Source of the DNA: Cycas panzhihuaensis
Taxonomy: Eukaryota > Cycadophyta
DNA length: 64,000 bases
Reading direction: 5' to 3'
Assembly (NCBI GenBank): GCA_023213395.1
Contig: CM041465.1
Coordinates: 41,485,741-41,549,740, forward strand
The notes below the pieces were generated by a model that was not told where the DNA came from, ran no database searches, and worked only from the letters and a program-made list of their open reading frames with translations. The translations under genes and the position numbers were made by a program. Shown piece after piece: positions 32,801 through 43,801 of this stretch (its first letter is position 1; the number at the start of each line of letters is the position of its first letter).

Positions 32801-33990
32801 CATTAAGAGCAAGATGCAGTTTTGCTGGTTCAAGCTCAACAGAAAGTAATGCATGCATCCTTGCTCTATGGGCACTTCTAGTACCAGTTTTGCCTACCTC
32901 ATCTGGTCACATGTCCTTGTTTAGCTGGTAGGCTTCACAAAAACCTTGAGTTGGGAATGAGGTTTTTATTTCCACAACCTCTTGATCTTCATTTTGATCC
33001 TGAAAAGGATCATGTGAAATATTTGGCACGGAGGAAGTTGACGATGTTGAAGAAGATGGGCCAGCCACAGATGTTGGAGAAGATGATCCTTCTGCTATGG
33101 CTTTGCCTTTGTCAACTTGGCTATTCACAAATGATGGTGCTGGATGTGTACACATTGGATTGGAGTCACAGCTTGTATCCTCCAAGGCTCTATTGTCAGA
33201 TTCCAAGATTTTAAGCAATTGTTCAGCATCTCCCCCCCTAAATTTTAGAATCTGGACATCAAATTCAGTAGCATCATTAAATCGGTATGAAGGCATCTTG
33301 GAGTCAAGTCTGAGTAATTGATCTTCAATCTCTGCAAAGATAACATCTCTAGTGATGATGATTTTACACTCTGAAGGTATAAAAACCTTGTATCCCTTTT
33401 TGTCCATAGGGTATCCGACAAAGATGCCTTTGATGGCTCTATCTTGGAGCTTATTTCTATGTTCCTGCAAAATATGAGCATAATAACTAGAGCCAAAAAT
33501 TCTGAAGTGGGAGATAGAGGGGGTTTGTCCATACCACATTTCATGTGGAGAGGGGCCAAGCTTGGAGGGACTAATAGTGTTGATGTAATACACGGTCCGT
33601 ATAGCCTCGGCCAAAGATAGATAGGGACATTCTTATATACCAAAGATAGCACGAGCCATATTCATGATGGTCTGTTCATGCACTTGGCAACTCCATTTTC
33701 TTTGGGGTGTACACCGCAGATGGTCTGATGTTTGATTCCATGTTGACGTAGGTATGATTCAAACTCATTGGATGTGTACTCGCCACCATTGTCAGTCCTG
33801 AGTATTTTGATCTTGAATCTAGATTCATTTTCCACACGGGCCTTGAAAGCTTGAAACATAGAAAAAGCTTCATCTTTCTTTGCAAGAAAAGCAACCCATA
33901 CTTTCTTGGTAAAATCATCAATGAAAGTAATATAGTACCACTACATTTGATAGAAGGGATGGGCATAAGACCACATATATCTGAGTGTAC
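32801..33990 (-). pseudogene. integrase and linker, D2
   Basis: The core reads FIDDFTKKVWVAFLAKKDEA (about 33920-33860), then ILRTDNGGEYTSNEFESYLR with the second catalytic Asp intact. HPKENGVAK near 33690 keeps the Glu motif. A long open stretch (32907-33614) covers MAEAIRTVYYINTISPSKLG, PHEMWYGQTPSISHFRIFGS and ITRDVIFAEIEDQLL, and a Ser-rich linker. One frameshift near 33650 and one near 33940 break the chain. Confidence 0.85.
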
Positions 33991-34660
33991 AAGCTGCAAA
34001 GGTTGGCTAGATTTCCATTGACTACGAGGAAAGGGTTGTCTTTGAGATTTAACAATAATACATGCTTCACATTTAAAGGGCTTAGAGGGGAACTTAGGCA
34101 AACCAGGAAGAGTGTCTTGTAGTTCTCTTAAGTGATCAATTTTGATATGGCCCATACGAGCATGCCATAGAGCTGCTTGGGATAACTTTTGAGGAGCCAG
34201 GGTTGTGGTAAAAATAAATTTATCATCAACATAGTGGGCTTCAGAGGATGGTGAGCCAGTTAGGCGAAAAAGTTTACCATCAAGAATTCTGGTCATAACC
34301 ACAGCATTTGAAGGAGGGTGAATGACACAGAGAGTTTGATTGTTTGTAGTGACACTCAGATCAAATCCACGAGAGACAAGGGTGGACAGGGAGAGCAGAT
34401 TCTGCTTTAGAGCAGGAATATATAAAACATCAACAAGTGTAAAATCTGGAAGGCCTGGGAGTTTCAGGCAAATAGTTCCAAGTCCTTCGACTGGCTGAGA
34501 TGATTTGTCAGCCATGTGTACAACACCACAAACTTCAGAGTCAAAATCTTGAAAGAACTAGCGATGACAAGTCATGTGTTATGTTGCTCCAGTATCCATG
34601 ATCCATGATGAAGTATTTGAGGTAGCACTATTTGCAACTCTAAGTGGTGAAGGCAAAAGT
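33991..34660 (-). pseudogene. protease and GAG-pre-integrase, D2
   Basis: The open stretch below 34515 reads MADKSSQPVEGLGTICLKLP, LVDVLYIPALKQNLLSLSTL, LWHARMGHIKIDHLRELQDT and CEACIIVKSQ, the pre-integrase zinc region. Upstream the protease active site is DTGATQHMTCH in D3; the corresponding D2 stretch near 34600 carries a short duplication of ATCCATG. A TAG in frame between the active site and the MADKSS segment (plus-strand CTA, 34558-34560) is shared with D1 and D3. Confidence 0.85.
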
Positions 34661-35795
34661 GAATAAGCAAAGCCACAATGAGCCTCAATATACTTAGTGG
34701 ATCTATCAATAACATTTGATGAAGTGGTCCCAATTCTTTAAAGGTGTGGATGAGCAAATTGCATTCCACCAAAAGCATCTTCAAAAGAAGTATTATCAAC
34801 ATTATGTGCACCATGGCGCTGTTGATAACTTGGTAGTTTGTTGGTGGCAGTTTTACAATTTTTGGCATAATGTCCTCTTCTATTACACCTTTGGCACACG
34901 ATTGTTTGATTTCCAGTCCAAGTATTGGGTTGGCTGGATTGTCTCTGATTACTGGATCTAGGTCCAGGTTGATTATTTTGGCCTTGGCCTTGAGACTGTT
35001 TTTGTTGGAATTGAGGAGCCTGTTGACTAAGAGGACGTTGTCCTTGTTGTCTACCTCTTCCTCTTCCACGGGAATTACCACCTCTAGGAGAGTATTGACC
35101 TTGATTTTTGGTGTAACAAAGATCTTCTTCCACTTCAAAAGCAGCATCAATTGGATCTGATGTAGTGGAAAAGTTGGTATCAAAGGTCTTATCAAATTCA
35201 ATGAACTTATCGAAGATCCTCAAAGTTTAGGGTCTTCAAGTTCCATTGGATTGAAGACTCCCAATAGATTTTTATAATCGGGATATGGAGACATGGTGAA
35301 TCAAGAAAGCCCATGTAATGCATTGAGTTTTAAAATCTTTATTAATGGCTTGCTTGATTGACGAAGGAGATTGATTGTCTCACTTGCATGTCCTTTCGCA
35401 TTTTCAATTTGTTCATCTTGACACTAAGTGAACAAATTCTAAGTCTGATTTAGTGTCAAAGTTCTTCTTAAGAACTTCAAGAACTTTCCATCTTTGTATC
35501 ATGTGCGACTTCATCAATGAGATTATGCAGGAAATAATCAGTGACAAGTAGTATCCCTGCACGGATTTTATCATCATCAAGTTCCCATTGGTGTTTAACT
35601 ACGCCTTGATGGGAGCGGTTGGAGCACCTCCTTTGAAGAAGTTGTGGTAGTCAGAGCAACAGGTGGTGTAGGTTGTAAGTGATCTCTCAATAGACCTTCA
35701 TACTTTGTAGCATTTCTGACACCAGTGAACCACATGTCCTAATTTTCTTTTCTTTTTAGAATGTAGTTCACATTTTGCTTGAACTGTGAAGACAT
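34661..35795 (-). pseudogene. gag, D2
   Basis: Starts at ATG 35795-35793. The N-terminal region reads like that of D3 (MSSQFKQNVNCILKGKENWD), with damage. From about 35223 a long open stretch shows KFIEFDKTFDTNFSTTSDPI, GGNSRGRGRGRQQGQR and a Gln/Pro-rich part, then the zinc knuckle CQRCNRRGHYAKNC near 34900-34860, an intact CCHC. An RGG-like Arg/Gly stretch before the knuckle would help RNA binding. Frameshifts near 35230 and further upstream interrupt the frame. Confidence 0.8.
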
Positions 35796-36292
35796 TGTGT
35801 CTTTTTTAAAAGGGAAGAAATGAACAAGGGACTATAAAAGTGATGGCAATAAATGACCGATCACTATTTACAAATGGGAAATGTAATGAAGTAGTGTAGA
35901 AGAAGGAAGAAGAAGTGAGAATGGTTGCTCAAATATGAAATAAGCAACTTAGAGAAAAGTCACCAACACTTGTGACAAATATTAACCTGACGCAGCAGGA
36001 ATATGAGAAGCACTATGATAAAAATTGGCCACTAACACTTATGGCAAATATTAACCTGACGCAGCAGGAATATGAGAAGCACTATGATTGTGATTACACT
36101 ATGGATCACTTTTTATAAATAAGTAAGTGATCAATATACAAGATTGTAGGCCAATATAGAAGTTGACATCATTGGGTTTACACAACTTGAAACTCGAATG
36201 TAGGATGTGTAATCAACCCAATAACCTCTAACTTCTGTCCAACGTGTAGTTGAGGTTGTTGAAGGGATGCCTAGGCTTCTAGTAGAATTAAT
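35796..36292 (-). other. 5' leader of D2, gag-proximal part
   Basis: Non-coding leader with two tandem units of about 72 bp (35960-36095), each containing ATTAACCTGACGCAGCAGGA and GAGAAGCACTATGAT. It is cut at 36292 by D3 with the TTAAT duplication (36288-36292). The remainder of the leader resumes at 43802. Confidence 0.8.
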
Positions 36293-36590
36293 TGAAAAGG
36301 GTTAATGACATAAGGTCATTACATTAGTTGATTATTTCGAAAAAGGGTCTTAAGTGAACTTTAAATTAGATCACTTAAGTGAAATGCACTTTCATGTGCA
36401 TTATGTGTAATTTCATTTCACCTAACCCAAATGCTCCCTCTCTCAATATAAAAGTAAAGCTCAATGGAGGAGATTCATTCTTTACCTCCCCATTTTGTGA
36501 GAGCTACTTTCTTTCTCTCAAGTCTCTCTTGCTCCCATGTTTGCCTTTGTGTTTAGTGCATGGAGATGAAGGATAGATCCACTCTTTTCA
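36293..36590 (+). repeat. 5' LTR of D3
   Basis: TGAAAAGGGTTAATGAC to CACTCTTTTCA. It holds three short inverted repeats in U3: TAATGAC/GTCATTA at 36303-36321, CTTAAGTGA/TCACTTAAG at 36349-36379, and ATGCAC/GTGCAT just downstream. A TATA box follows. It looks identical to 43504-43801. Confidence 0.95.
36447..36454 (+). promoter_or_regulatory. TATA box in D3 5' LTR
   Basis: TATAAAAG, about 155 bp after the LTR start and 136 bp before its end, where a copia U3 promoter is expected. The same box is conserved in the three other complete family D LTRs. Confidence 0.6.
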
Positions 36591-36592
36591 TG

Positions 36593-36603
36593 TGGTATCG
36601 AGC
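36593..36603 (+). other. primer-binding site of D3, one base short
   Basis: TGGTATCGAGC lies two bases after the LTR. The expected tRNA-Met complement, intact in D2, is TGGTATCAGAGC. The missing A falls in a CAG triplet. The same altered form occurs in element E. Confidence 0.85.
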
Positions 36604-38600
36604 TTGCTTCCTTCATATTCCCCACTTGCACTTGCAATGGAGCCATCACTTCCTTCTCCCCCATAATCCATGTGGTGAAGGAGATTGTGAAAGTGAATTT
36701 AGAAATATTTTCAAGTTATTATGATAGCATATTTTGTATTGTTTTCCTTTCCCTTCGCGTTTGCAGGTTTGGAAGCATAATACAAGGAGTTGTAAGGCCC
36801 AAGGATTCCAATCCTTTGCTGGCCATTCATGCTATCCCATTCTTCTTTTCTTTTCCCTTTTTGTCCATTTAACGAGGAAATCTTTAGAAATTTTTCCAAA
36901 GATTTAGAAGAATGATTGTAAGGAGTTTTACCCATTTTTTTAAAGAATTTTGAGCCATTTAAAATATCTATCATTGTATGCTCTCACCTTGCCCATATTG
37001 GGATCCTGGTGATCAAAAAATGATGGAAATTTCATATGGTATCATGTGTTAATGAGAGATTAGAAAGTTGAAATTTCTGCAGAAATTTAATTTAATTGCT
37101 GAACTTCACAGGTCTGCAAAATCTTCTATAGAGATCCAATTGAAGTGATTCCAATTGTCAAAGATGGGCTCTGAGTCTACTTTCCAGCACAAAAACTGTC
37201 ACCTAATTAAGATGCCGTATGAGGAAGTTATTGCTGTTTTAGTGAACAGCAGTTATTTTTAGTAAGAATTCTGGAAAAATATAATTTCCTAACTTTGCGG
37301 GGCTGTCAAAAATGTTCCAGAACTCATTTGGACCTGATTCCACTTTCTGAAGATGAAGCTCTGAGTCTAGTTTGCAGCACAAAAATCGGCACTCCATTTC
37401 GACATCGTGGGAGAAAGTTATTGCAGATTTAGTGAAGAGTACTTTTTTCTTGTATTAACAAAAAAAAAAAAAAAAAATGAAGAAAATTTCTTCCTTTTTA
37501 TAAGGCTTAAAAGCCCATTGTAAAAGTGAGAAAAAAAACACCTGGATCGGAGCAATATCCGGTGTCCTCACTCACTTATTGAGCATTGCATTTCAGCACT
37601 CTAAAATCACTCAAAGCAAGCACTCTAAAAGCACTCCAAGCAAGCATTATTTTCAGTTAAATGTACGTTTGATGCAATTCGATAATCTTTTCACTCTTCC
37701 TAAAAGGAACGCATCACGTACGCTATTTTTCGCCATCTTGTACCTGTTCACACACTCGCCAAGGTTGAGATACCTTGGTTGGCAGAATGCCGTGCCATAA
37801 AGGAGGTGTGGGTTTCAAGTTGGGACTGGACTAAACCGGAATATTGGTGAGGTTTGGTTAGCCATACCATCGTGCCTCAATCGGGGATCATCCTGATAAC
37901 CAATCGGGAAAACTGAAACTTTAATACAAGATTAAAATATACCCGATCCAATATCTGTCATAGCCATGGGTATGCATGTACCACTCTTTAGAGGAGGTAT
38001 ATAGCTACTCATTGGTGAACTGGGTGAGGATTGGGAGTACCTGGGCTCCGTTGTGACTTGGATTTCATCACCAAGCACGATTACGGGTATCGCGGGTGAA
38101 GGCCAAATTAATTCTACTAGAAGCCTAGGCATCCCTTCAACAACCTCAACTACACGTTGGACACAAGTTAGAGGTTATTGGGTTGATTACGCATCCTACA
38201 TTCGAGCTTCAAGTTGTGTAAACCTAATGATGTCAACTTCTACATTGGCCTACAATCTTGTATATTGATCACTTACTTATTTGTAAAAAGTGATCCATAG
38301 TGTAATCACAATCATAGTGCTTCTCATATTCTGCTGCGTCAGGTTAATATTTGCCACAAGTGTTAGTGGCCAATTTTTATCATAGTTCTTCTCATATTTC
38401 TGCTGCGTCAGGTTAATATTTGTCACAAGTGTTGGTGACTTTTCTCTAAGTTGCTCCCTTCATCTTTGAGCAACCATTCTCACTTCTTCTTCCTTCTTCT
38501 ACACTACTTCATTACATTTCCCATTTGTAAATAGTGATCGGTCATTTATTACCATCACTTTTATAGTCCCTTGTTCATTTCTTCCCTTCTAAAAGACACA
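36604..38600 (+). other. 5' leader of D3
   Basis: 2.0 kb with no convincing coding frame. It contains two diverged tandem units of about 190 bp (37075-37250 and 37265-37445), each with GCTCTGAGTCTA and GCAGCACAAAAA. Next come a poly-A run at 37460-37477, short CACTC-type repeats at 37590-37660, and two units of about 72 bp at 38318-38455. The arrangement is the mirror of the D2 leader. Confidence 0.75.
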
Positions 38601-39700
38601 ATGTCTTCACAATTCAAGCAAAATGTGAACTGCATTCTAAAAGGGAAAGAAAATTGGGACATGTGGTTCACTGGTGTCAGAAATGCTGCAAAGTATGAAG
38701 GTCTATGGAGAGATCACTTACAACCTACACCACCTGTTGCAACTACAGCTACCACAACTGCTTCAACAGGAGGTGCTCCAACTGCTCCCACTGAAGCTGA
38801 AGCTAAACGCCAATGGGAACTTGATGATGATAAAATTGCGTGCGGGATACCGCTTGTCACCGATTATTCCCGCATAATCTCATTGATGAAGCCGTACATG
38901 ATACAAAGATGGAAAGTTCTTGAAGTTCTTAAGAAGAACTTTGACACTAAATCGACTTAGAATTTGTTCACTTAGTCAAGATGAACAAATTGAAAATGCA
39001 AAAGGACATGCAAGTGAGACAATCAATCTCCTTCATCCAATCAAGCAAGCCATTGATAAAGATTTTAAAACTCAATGCATTACATGGGCTTTCTTGATTC
39101 ATATGTCTCCATATCCCGATTATAAAAATCTATTGGGAGTCTTCAATCCATGGAACTTTAAAGACCCTAAACTTTGAGGATCTTCGATAAGTTCATTGAA
39201 TTTGATAAGACCTTTGATACCAACTTTGCCACTACATCGATCAAATTGATGTCGCTTTTGAAGTGGAAGAAGATCTTTGTTACACCAAAATCAAGGTCAA
39301 TACTCTCGTAGAGGTGGTAATTCCGAGGAAGAGGAAGAGGTAGACAACAAGGACAACGTCCTCTTAGTCAACAGGCTCCTCAATTCCAACAAAAAGCCTC
39401 AAGGCCAAGGGCAAAATAATCAACCTGGACCTAGATCCAAGAATCGAGACAATCCAAATGCCTAATACTTGACCGGAAATCAAACAATCGTGTGCCAAAG
39501 GTGTAATAGAAGAGGACATTATGCCAAAATTGCAGAGCGCCACCAACAAACTACCAAGTTATCAACAGCCATGGTGCACATAATGTTGATAATACTTCTT
39601 TGAAGATGCTTTTGGTGGAACGCATTTGCTCATGCACACCTTCAAAGAATTGGGACCACTTCATCAAATGTTGTTGATAGATCCACTAAGTATATTGAGG
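38601..39700 (+). pseudogene. gag, D3
   Basis: Starts at ATG 38601 (MSSQFKQNVNCILKGKENWD), chosen over the upstream in-frame ATG at 38571 because it matches D2. The frame is intact through FTGVRNAAKYEGLWRDHLQP and a Thr/Ala/Pro-rich stretch, then fails after WELDDDKIA (about 38835), where CAG/CTG changes and a lost base shift it. KFIEFDKTFDTNF and the zinc knuckle CQRCNRRGHYAK (39492-39527) remain readable in other frames, but the last Cys is lost by a shift. Confidence 0.85.
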
Positions 39701-40435
39701 CTCATTGTGGCTATGCTTATTCACTTTTGCCTTCACCACTTGGAGTTGCAAATAGTGCTACCTCAAATACTTCATCGTGGATCATGGATACTGGAGCAAC
39801 ACAACACATGACTTGTCATCGCTAGTTCTTTCAAGATTTTGACTCTGAAGTTCGTGGTGTTGTACACATGGCTAACAAATCATCTCAGCCAGTCGAAGGA
39901 CTTGGAACAGTTTGCTGAATCTCCTGTGCCTTCCAGATTTTACACTTGTTGATGTTTTATATATTCCTCGGGCGTAATCGCTCTCCCCGTCCACCCTTGT
40001 CTCTCGTGGATTTGATCCGAGTGTAATCGCAAACAATCAAACTCTTTGTGTCATTCACCCTCCTTCAAATGCCGTGGTTATGACCGAATTCTTGATGGTA
40101 AACTTTTCCGCCTAACCGGCTCACCATCCTCTCAAGTCAACTATGTTGATGATGAATTTGTTTTACCACAACCCCGACTCCTCAAAAGTTGTCCCAAGCG
40201 ACTCTATGGCATGCTCGTATGGGCCATATCAAAATTGATCGTTTAAGAGAACTACAAGACACTCTTCTGGTTTGCCTAAGTTCCCCTCCAAGCCCTTTAA
40301 ATGTGAAGCATGTATTATTACTAAATCTCAAAGACAACCCTTTCCTCGTAGTCAGTGGAAATCTACCCAACCTTTGCCTTGTACACTCGGATATATGGGT
40401 CCTATGCCCATCCCTTCTATCAAACAGTGGTACTA
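39701..40435 (+). pseudogene. protease and GAG-pre-integrase, D3
   Basis: The protease active site WIMDTGATQHMTCHR is intact at about 39780-39822, followed by an in-frame TAG (39823-39825) that D1 and D2 share. The pre-integrase LWHARMGHIKIDRLRELQDT begins near 40201, and CEACIITKSQRQPFPRSQWK follows. Between them the sequence has several one- or two-base lesions relative to D2, for example GACCGAATT for GACCAGAATT and AAGCGACTC for AAGCAGCTC. Confidence 0.85.
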
Positions 40436-41560
40436 TATTACTTTCATTGATGATTTTACCAAGAAAGTATGGGTTGCTTTTCTTGCAAAGAAAGATGAAG
40501 CTTTTTCTATGTTTCAAGCTTTCAAGGCCCGCGTGGAAAATGAATCTGGATTCAAGATCAAAATACTCAGGACTGACAATGGTGGCGCGTACATATCCAC
40601 TGAGTTTGAGTCGTACCACGCCAACGTGGAATCAAACATCGACCAGCATTGCGTGTACACCCCAAAGAAATGGAGTTAGCCGAGCGTATGAACAGGACCA
40701 TCAAGAATAAGGCTCGTCTTATCTTTGGTATATAAGAATGTCCCTATCTATCTTTGGTGAGGCTATCCGGACATGGTATTGCATCAACACCGTTAGTCCC
40801 TCCAAGCTCGGCCCCTCTCCACATGAAATGTGGTATGGACAAACCCCTCTATCTCGCACTTGAATTTTTGGCTCTACTTGTTATGCTCATATTTTGCGGG
40901 AACATAGAAATAAGCTCCAAGATAGAGCCATCAAAGGCATCTTTGTCGGATACCCTATGGACAAAAAGGATACAAGGTTTTTATACCTTCGTAGCGCAAA
41001 ATCATCATCACTAGAGATGTTATCTTTGCAGAGGCGAAGATCAATTACTCGCACTTGACTCCAAGCGCCTTCATATCGATTTAATGATGCTATCAATTTG
41101 ATGTCCAGATTCCAAAATTTAGGGGGAGATGTCAATGATGCTTAAAATCTTGGAATCGACAATAGAGCCTCTGAGGATACAAGTGTGACTCCAATCCAAT
41201 GTGTACACATCCAAGACCATCATTTGTGAACAAACCAAGTTGACAAAGGCAAAGCCATAGCGTAAGGATCATCTTCTCCAACATCCGTGGTCGGCCCATC
41301 TTCTCCAAAGATCGCCAACTTCCTCCGTGCCAAATATTTCACATGATCCTTTTCGTGATCAAAACAAAGACCAAGAGGTTGTGGAAATGAAAACCTCATT
41401 CCCAACTCGAGGTTTTCGTGAAGCCTACCACTACACAAGGACATGCGACCGGATGAGGTAGGCAAAACGGCACTAGAAGTGCCCATAGAGCAAGGATGCA
41501 TGAATCACTTTGCTGAGCTTGAACCAACAGAATCGCATCTTGCTCTTAATGAAGAGCCCC
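40436..41560 (+). pseudogene. integrase and linker, D3
   Basis: The core YITFIDDFTKKVWVAFLAKK and ILRTDNGGAYISTEFESY is open from 40272 to 40679. The DNGGEY motif has Ala in place of Glu. The C-terminal part (AIKGIFVGYPMDKK near 40930; ITRDVIFA near 41010) is split over several frames, and the acidic linker follows to 41560. The first catalytic HSD region reads with a shift near 40383. Confidence 0.8.
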
Positions 41561-42440
41561 TAACATACCAAGAAGTCAGAAGCATGCAATTTTGGAGAAA
41601 TGCCATGAACGAAGAGTATCAATCTCTTATTAAGAACGGTACATGGGAGCTTGTTGATCTACCACTTGGAAGAAAGGTAGTTCAAAATAAATGGGTGTTC
41701 AAAATAAGTATAGATCGATGGCACCCTAGAAAACACAAGGCGAGGTTGGTAGCAAAAGGATTCACGTAAAGGGAAGGCATTGACTACACTGAAATCTTTA
41801 CTCCTACAACCAAGTGGCCTACAATCAGAACTCTAATAGCCTTGGCTGCTCAACAGGGTTGGAAAATCCACCAACTCGATGTTAAGACCGCATTTCTCAA
41901 TGGGGACCTTAAACAAGAAATTTACATGGCTCAGCCAGAAGGATACGAGATTGACGGTCAAGAGCATAAAGTTTGTAGGCTCAAAAAGTCCTTATCTGAC
42001 CTAAAGCAAGCCCTCGTGCTCGGTTTACCAAGTTGTCTGACAGAATCACGCAACTTGGATATGAGGTTGTGACTATCAAGATATTGATGCAACATTATTC
42101 ATCAAGCGCCAAAATGATAAAGTCACTTACCTCTTAATCTTTGTGGATGACATGCTCATAAGCAGAATAGTGAGCAGTGTCACCAAATGAAGAAGGACCT
42201 TGCTAAAACTTTTGAATTGTCGACCTCGGGTTGATGAAATATTACTTGGGAATTGAAGTAACTCAAAAGGATGGCAAAATCTTTCTCTCCCAAGAAAAAT
42301 ATATCAACGATCTTCTGACAAAGTTTCAGTTGGAAGGTGCTCGACCAGTGGATACACCTATGGAGCCTAATATTAAGCTCTCGTTGATGGTGACAATAGG
42401 GAGGCGGGCCTTAACACTCTGAGCAACTTGTAGGTAGTCT
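41561..42440 (+). pseudogene. reverse transcriptase, D3
   Basis: MNEEYQSLIKNGTWELVDLP, VVQNKWVFKI, then the [20 protein letters not shown] block with [20 protein letters not shown] and CRLKKSLSDLKQA, where YGLKQA is altered. The catalytic FVDDM is at 42140-42154, and MMKYYLGIEVTQKDGKIFLS and FQLEGARPVDTPMEPNIKLS follow. The motifs are intact but lie in at least three frames because of small indels. Confidence 0.9.
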
Positions 42441-43030
42441 CATCTATCCTACCAACACAAGGCCAGGATATTGCACACTCTGTCGGCATTCTTGCAAGAT
42501 TCATGATAAATCCTAAGGAGAATCATTGGCAAGCTGTAATATGAGTGTTGAGGTACCTAAAGACGACTAGCAAATATGGTCTGTTGTATGAACCCAATGC
42601 AGAATTTAAACTTTATGCATACGGACTTAGACTTTCTTGGGAGATAAAGACACGGGAAGATCTACGTCTGGGTACGTAACATTTCTTGGAATAGCACCAA
42701 TATCATGGAGATCCAGACGGCAAAAGATAGTTGCAGACTCAACTCATCAAGCCGAGTACATTCTTTATACGAGACAAGCAAGGAGGTGATATGGCTTAGA
42801 AAATTGTTGAATACATTAAATGCCACCCAAACAAGTTCTACTAGATTACATATAGATAATCAATCAATAATCCAGATAGCTAAAAATCCTGTATTTCATG
42901 ATCGTACCAAACATATAAGTACAAAAGTCCACAGGATTAGAGAACTAGTTCATGATGGCACAATTCAATTGAATCGCCCCACGGATCAATCGCCGATATC
43001 TTCACCAAACCACCAAGAGGGTGAATTTTG
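42441..43030 (+). pseudogene. RNase H, D3
   Basis: NPKENHWQAV and the YLKTTSKYGLLYEPNAEFKL region are readable near 42515-42610. The DSDFAGD motif is garbled at 42620-42650, where CACAGACT of D2 corresponds to CGGACT. Downstream, ETSKEVIWLRKLLNTLNATQ and LHIDNQSIIQIAKNPVFHDR are open in 42705-43031, and THQAEYI codons lie in another frame at about 42745. Confidence 0.85.
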
Positions 43031-43503
43031 AGCAGTTCGAAAGCAACTCGACCATAGGGCCTCCATCTCTGACTGATTGAAGGAGATGACAATAGGACCA
43101 TCATACTCTATCTCATTCGTGAAAACCCCTTGTAGGCGCGGAAGGACAAGAGTAAGTCTCTGCTCTATCCCATTCGTGAAAACCCCATGTGGGCGCGAAA
43201 GGATAAGGGTTGTATCATTTGGAAAATCGGACACATGAAAACCCAAAAGGGCATGGGGATGACCAAATGGTATATGGAGACTCGATGAGATTTCAACTAC
43301 AAAATTTATTGTCTTGATTGGCTATCGGCTACATTTAAAGAGTCTGAGCCAAGTTAGTAGATTAGAAAATTTGTGGGTTTTCTTCCCCATGAGGGTTTCC
43401 CATAAAAGTATCATACTAGTTTGCTTTGTAAGAGGCTCAAATGAAGACCTCATAGGATAGAATAAAATAGAATGAAATGACCTTCTACCATTAAGGGGGA
43501 GAT
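43031..43503 (+). other. 3' tail and polypurine tract of D3
   Basis: Tail with degenerate tandem units at 43095-43240 (ATTCGTGAAAACCCC recurring) as in D2, then ACCATTAAGGGGGAGAT at 43487-43503, the polypurine tract that primes plus-strand synthesis. Confidence 0.8.
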
Positions 43504-43801
43504 TGAAAAGGGTTAATGACATAAGGTCATTACATTAGTTGATTATTTCGAAAAAGGGTCTTAAGTGAACTTTAAATTAGATCACTTAAGTGAAATGCAC
43601 TTTCATGTGCATTATGTGTAATTTCATTTCACCTAACCCAAATGCTCCCTCTCTCAATATAAAAGTAAAGCTCAATGGAGGAGATTCATTCTTTACCTCC
43701 CCATTTTGTGAGAGCTACTTTCTTTCTCTCAAGTCTCTCTTGCTCCCATGTTTGCCTTTGTGTTTAGTGCATGGAGATGAAGGATAGATCCACTCTTTTC
43801 A
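43504..43801 (+). repeat. 3' LTR of D3
   Basis: No difference from 36293-36590 by eye, which implies a very recent insertion. It is followed by TTAAT (43802-43806), the target duplication, where D2 leader sequence resumes. Confidence 0.95.

Larger units (their letters stand above)
36293..43801 (+). mobile_element. D3: recent copia family D element inside D2
   Basis: Plus-strand element of 7509 bp in opposite orientation to D2. LTRs at 36293-36590 and 43504-43801 (298 bp) look identical, the duplication TTAAT is exact on both sides, and the polypurine tract AAGGGGGAGAT precedes the 3' LTR. Despite identical LTRs, the interior differs from D2 by many small indels and by CAG/CTG changes that break the frames, including the primer site. 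Either the interior carries sequence errors, or it was copied in trans from a defective source. Confidence 0.95.

Noticed and set aside
33097-33321. Plus-strand open stretches opposite D2 integrase and linker
   Set aside because: They are shadows of the minus-strand pol frame, which has clear integrase motifs.
36379-36576. 65-codon open stretch repeated at 43590-43787
   Set aside because: Both lie inside the D3 LTRs. The identity reflects LTR identity, not a conserved gene.
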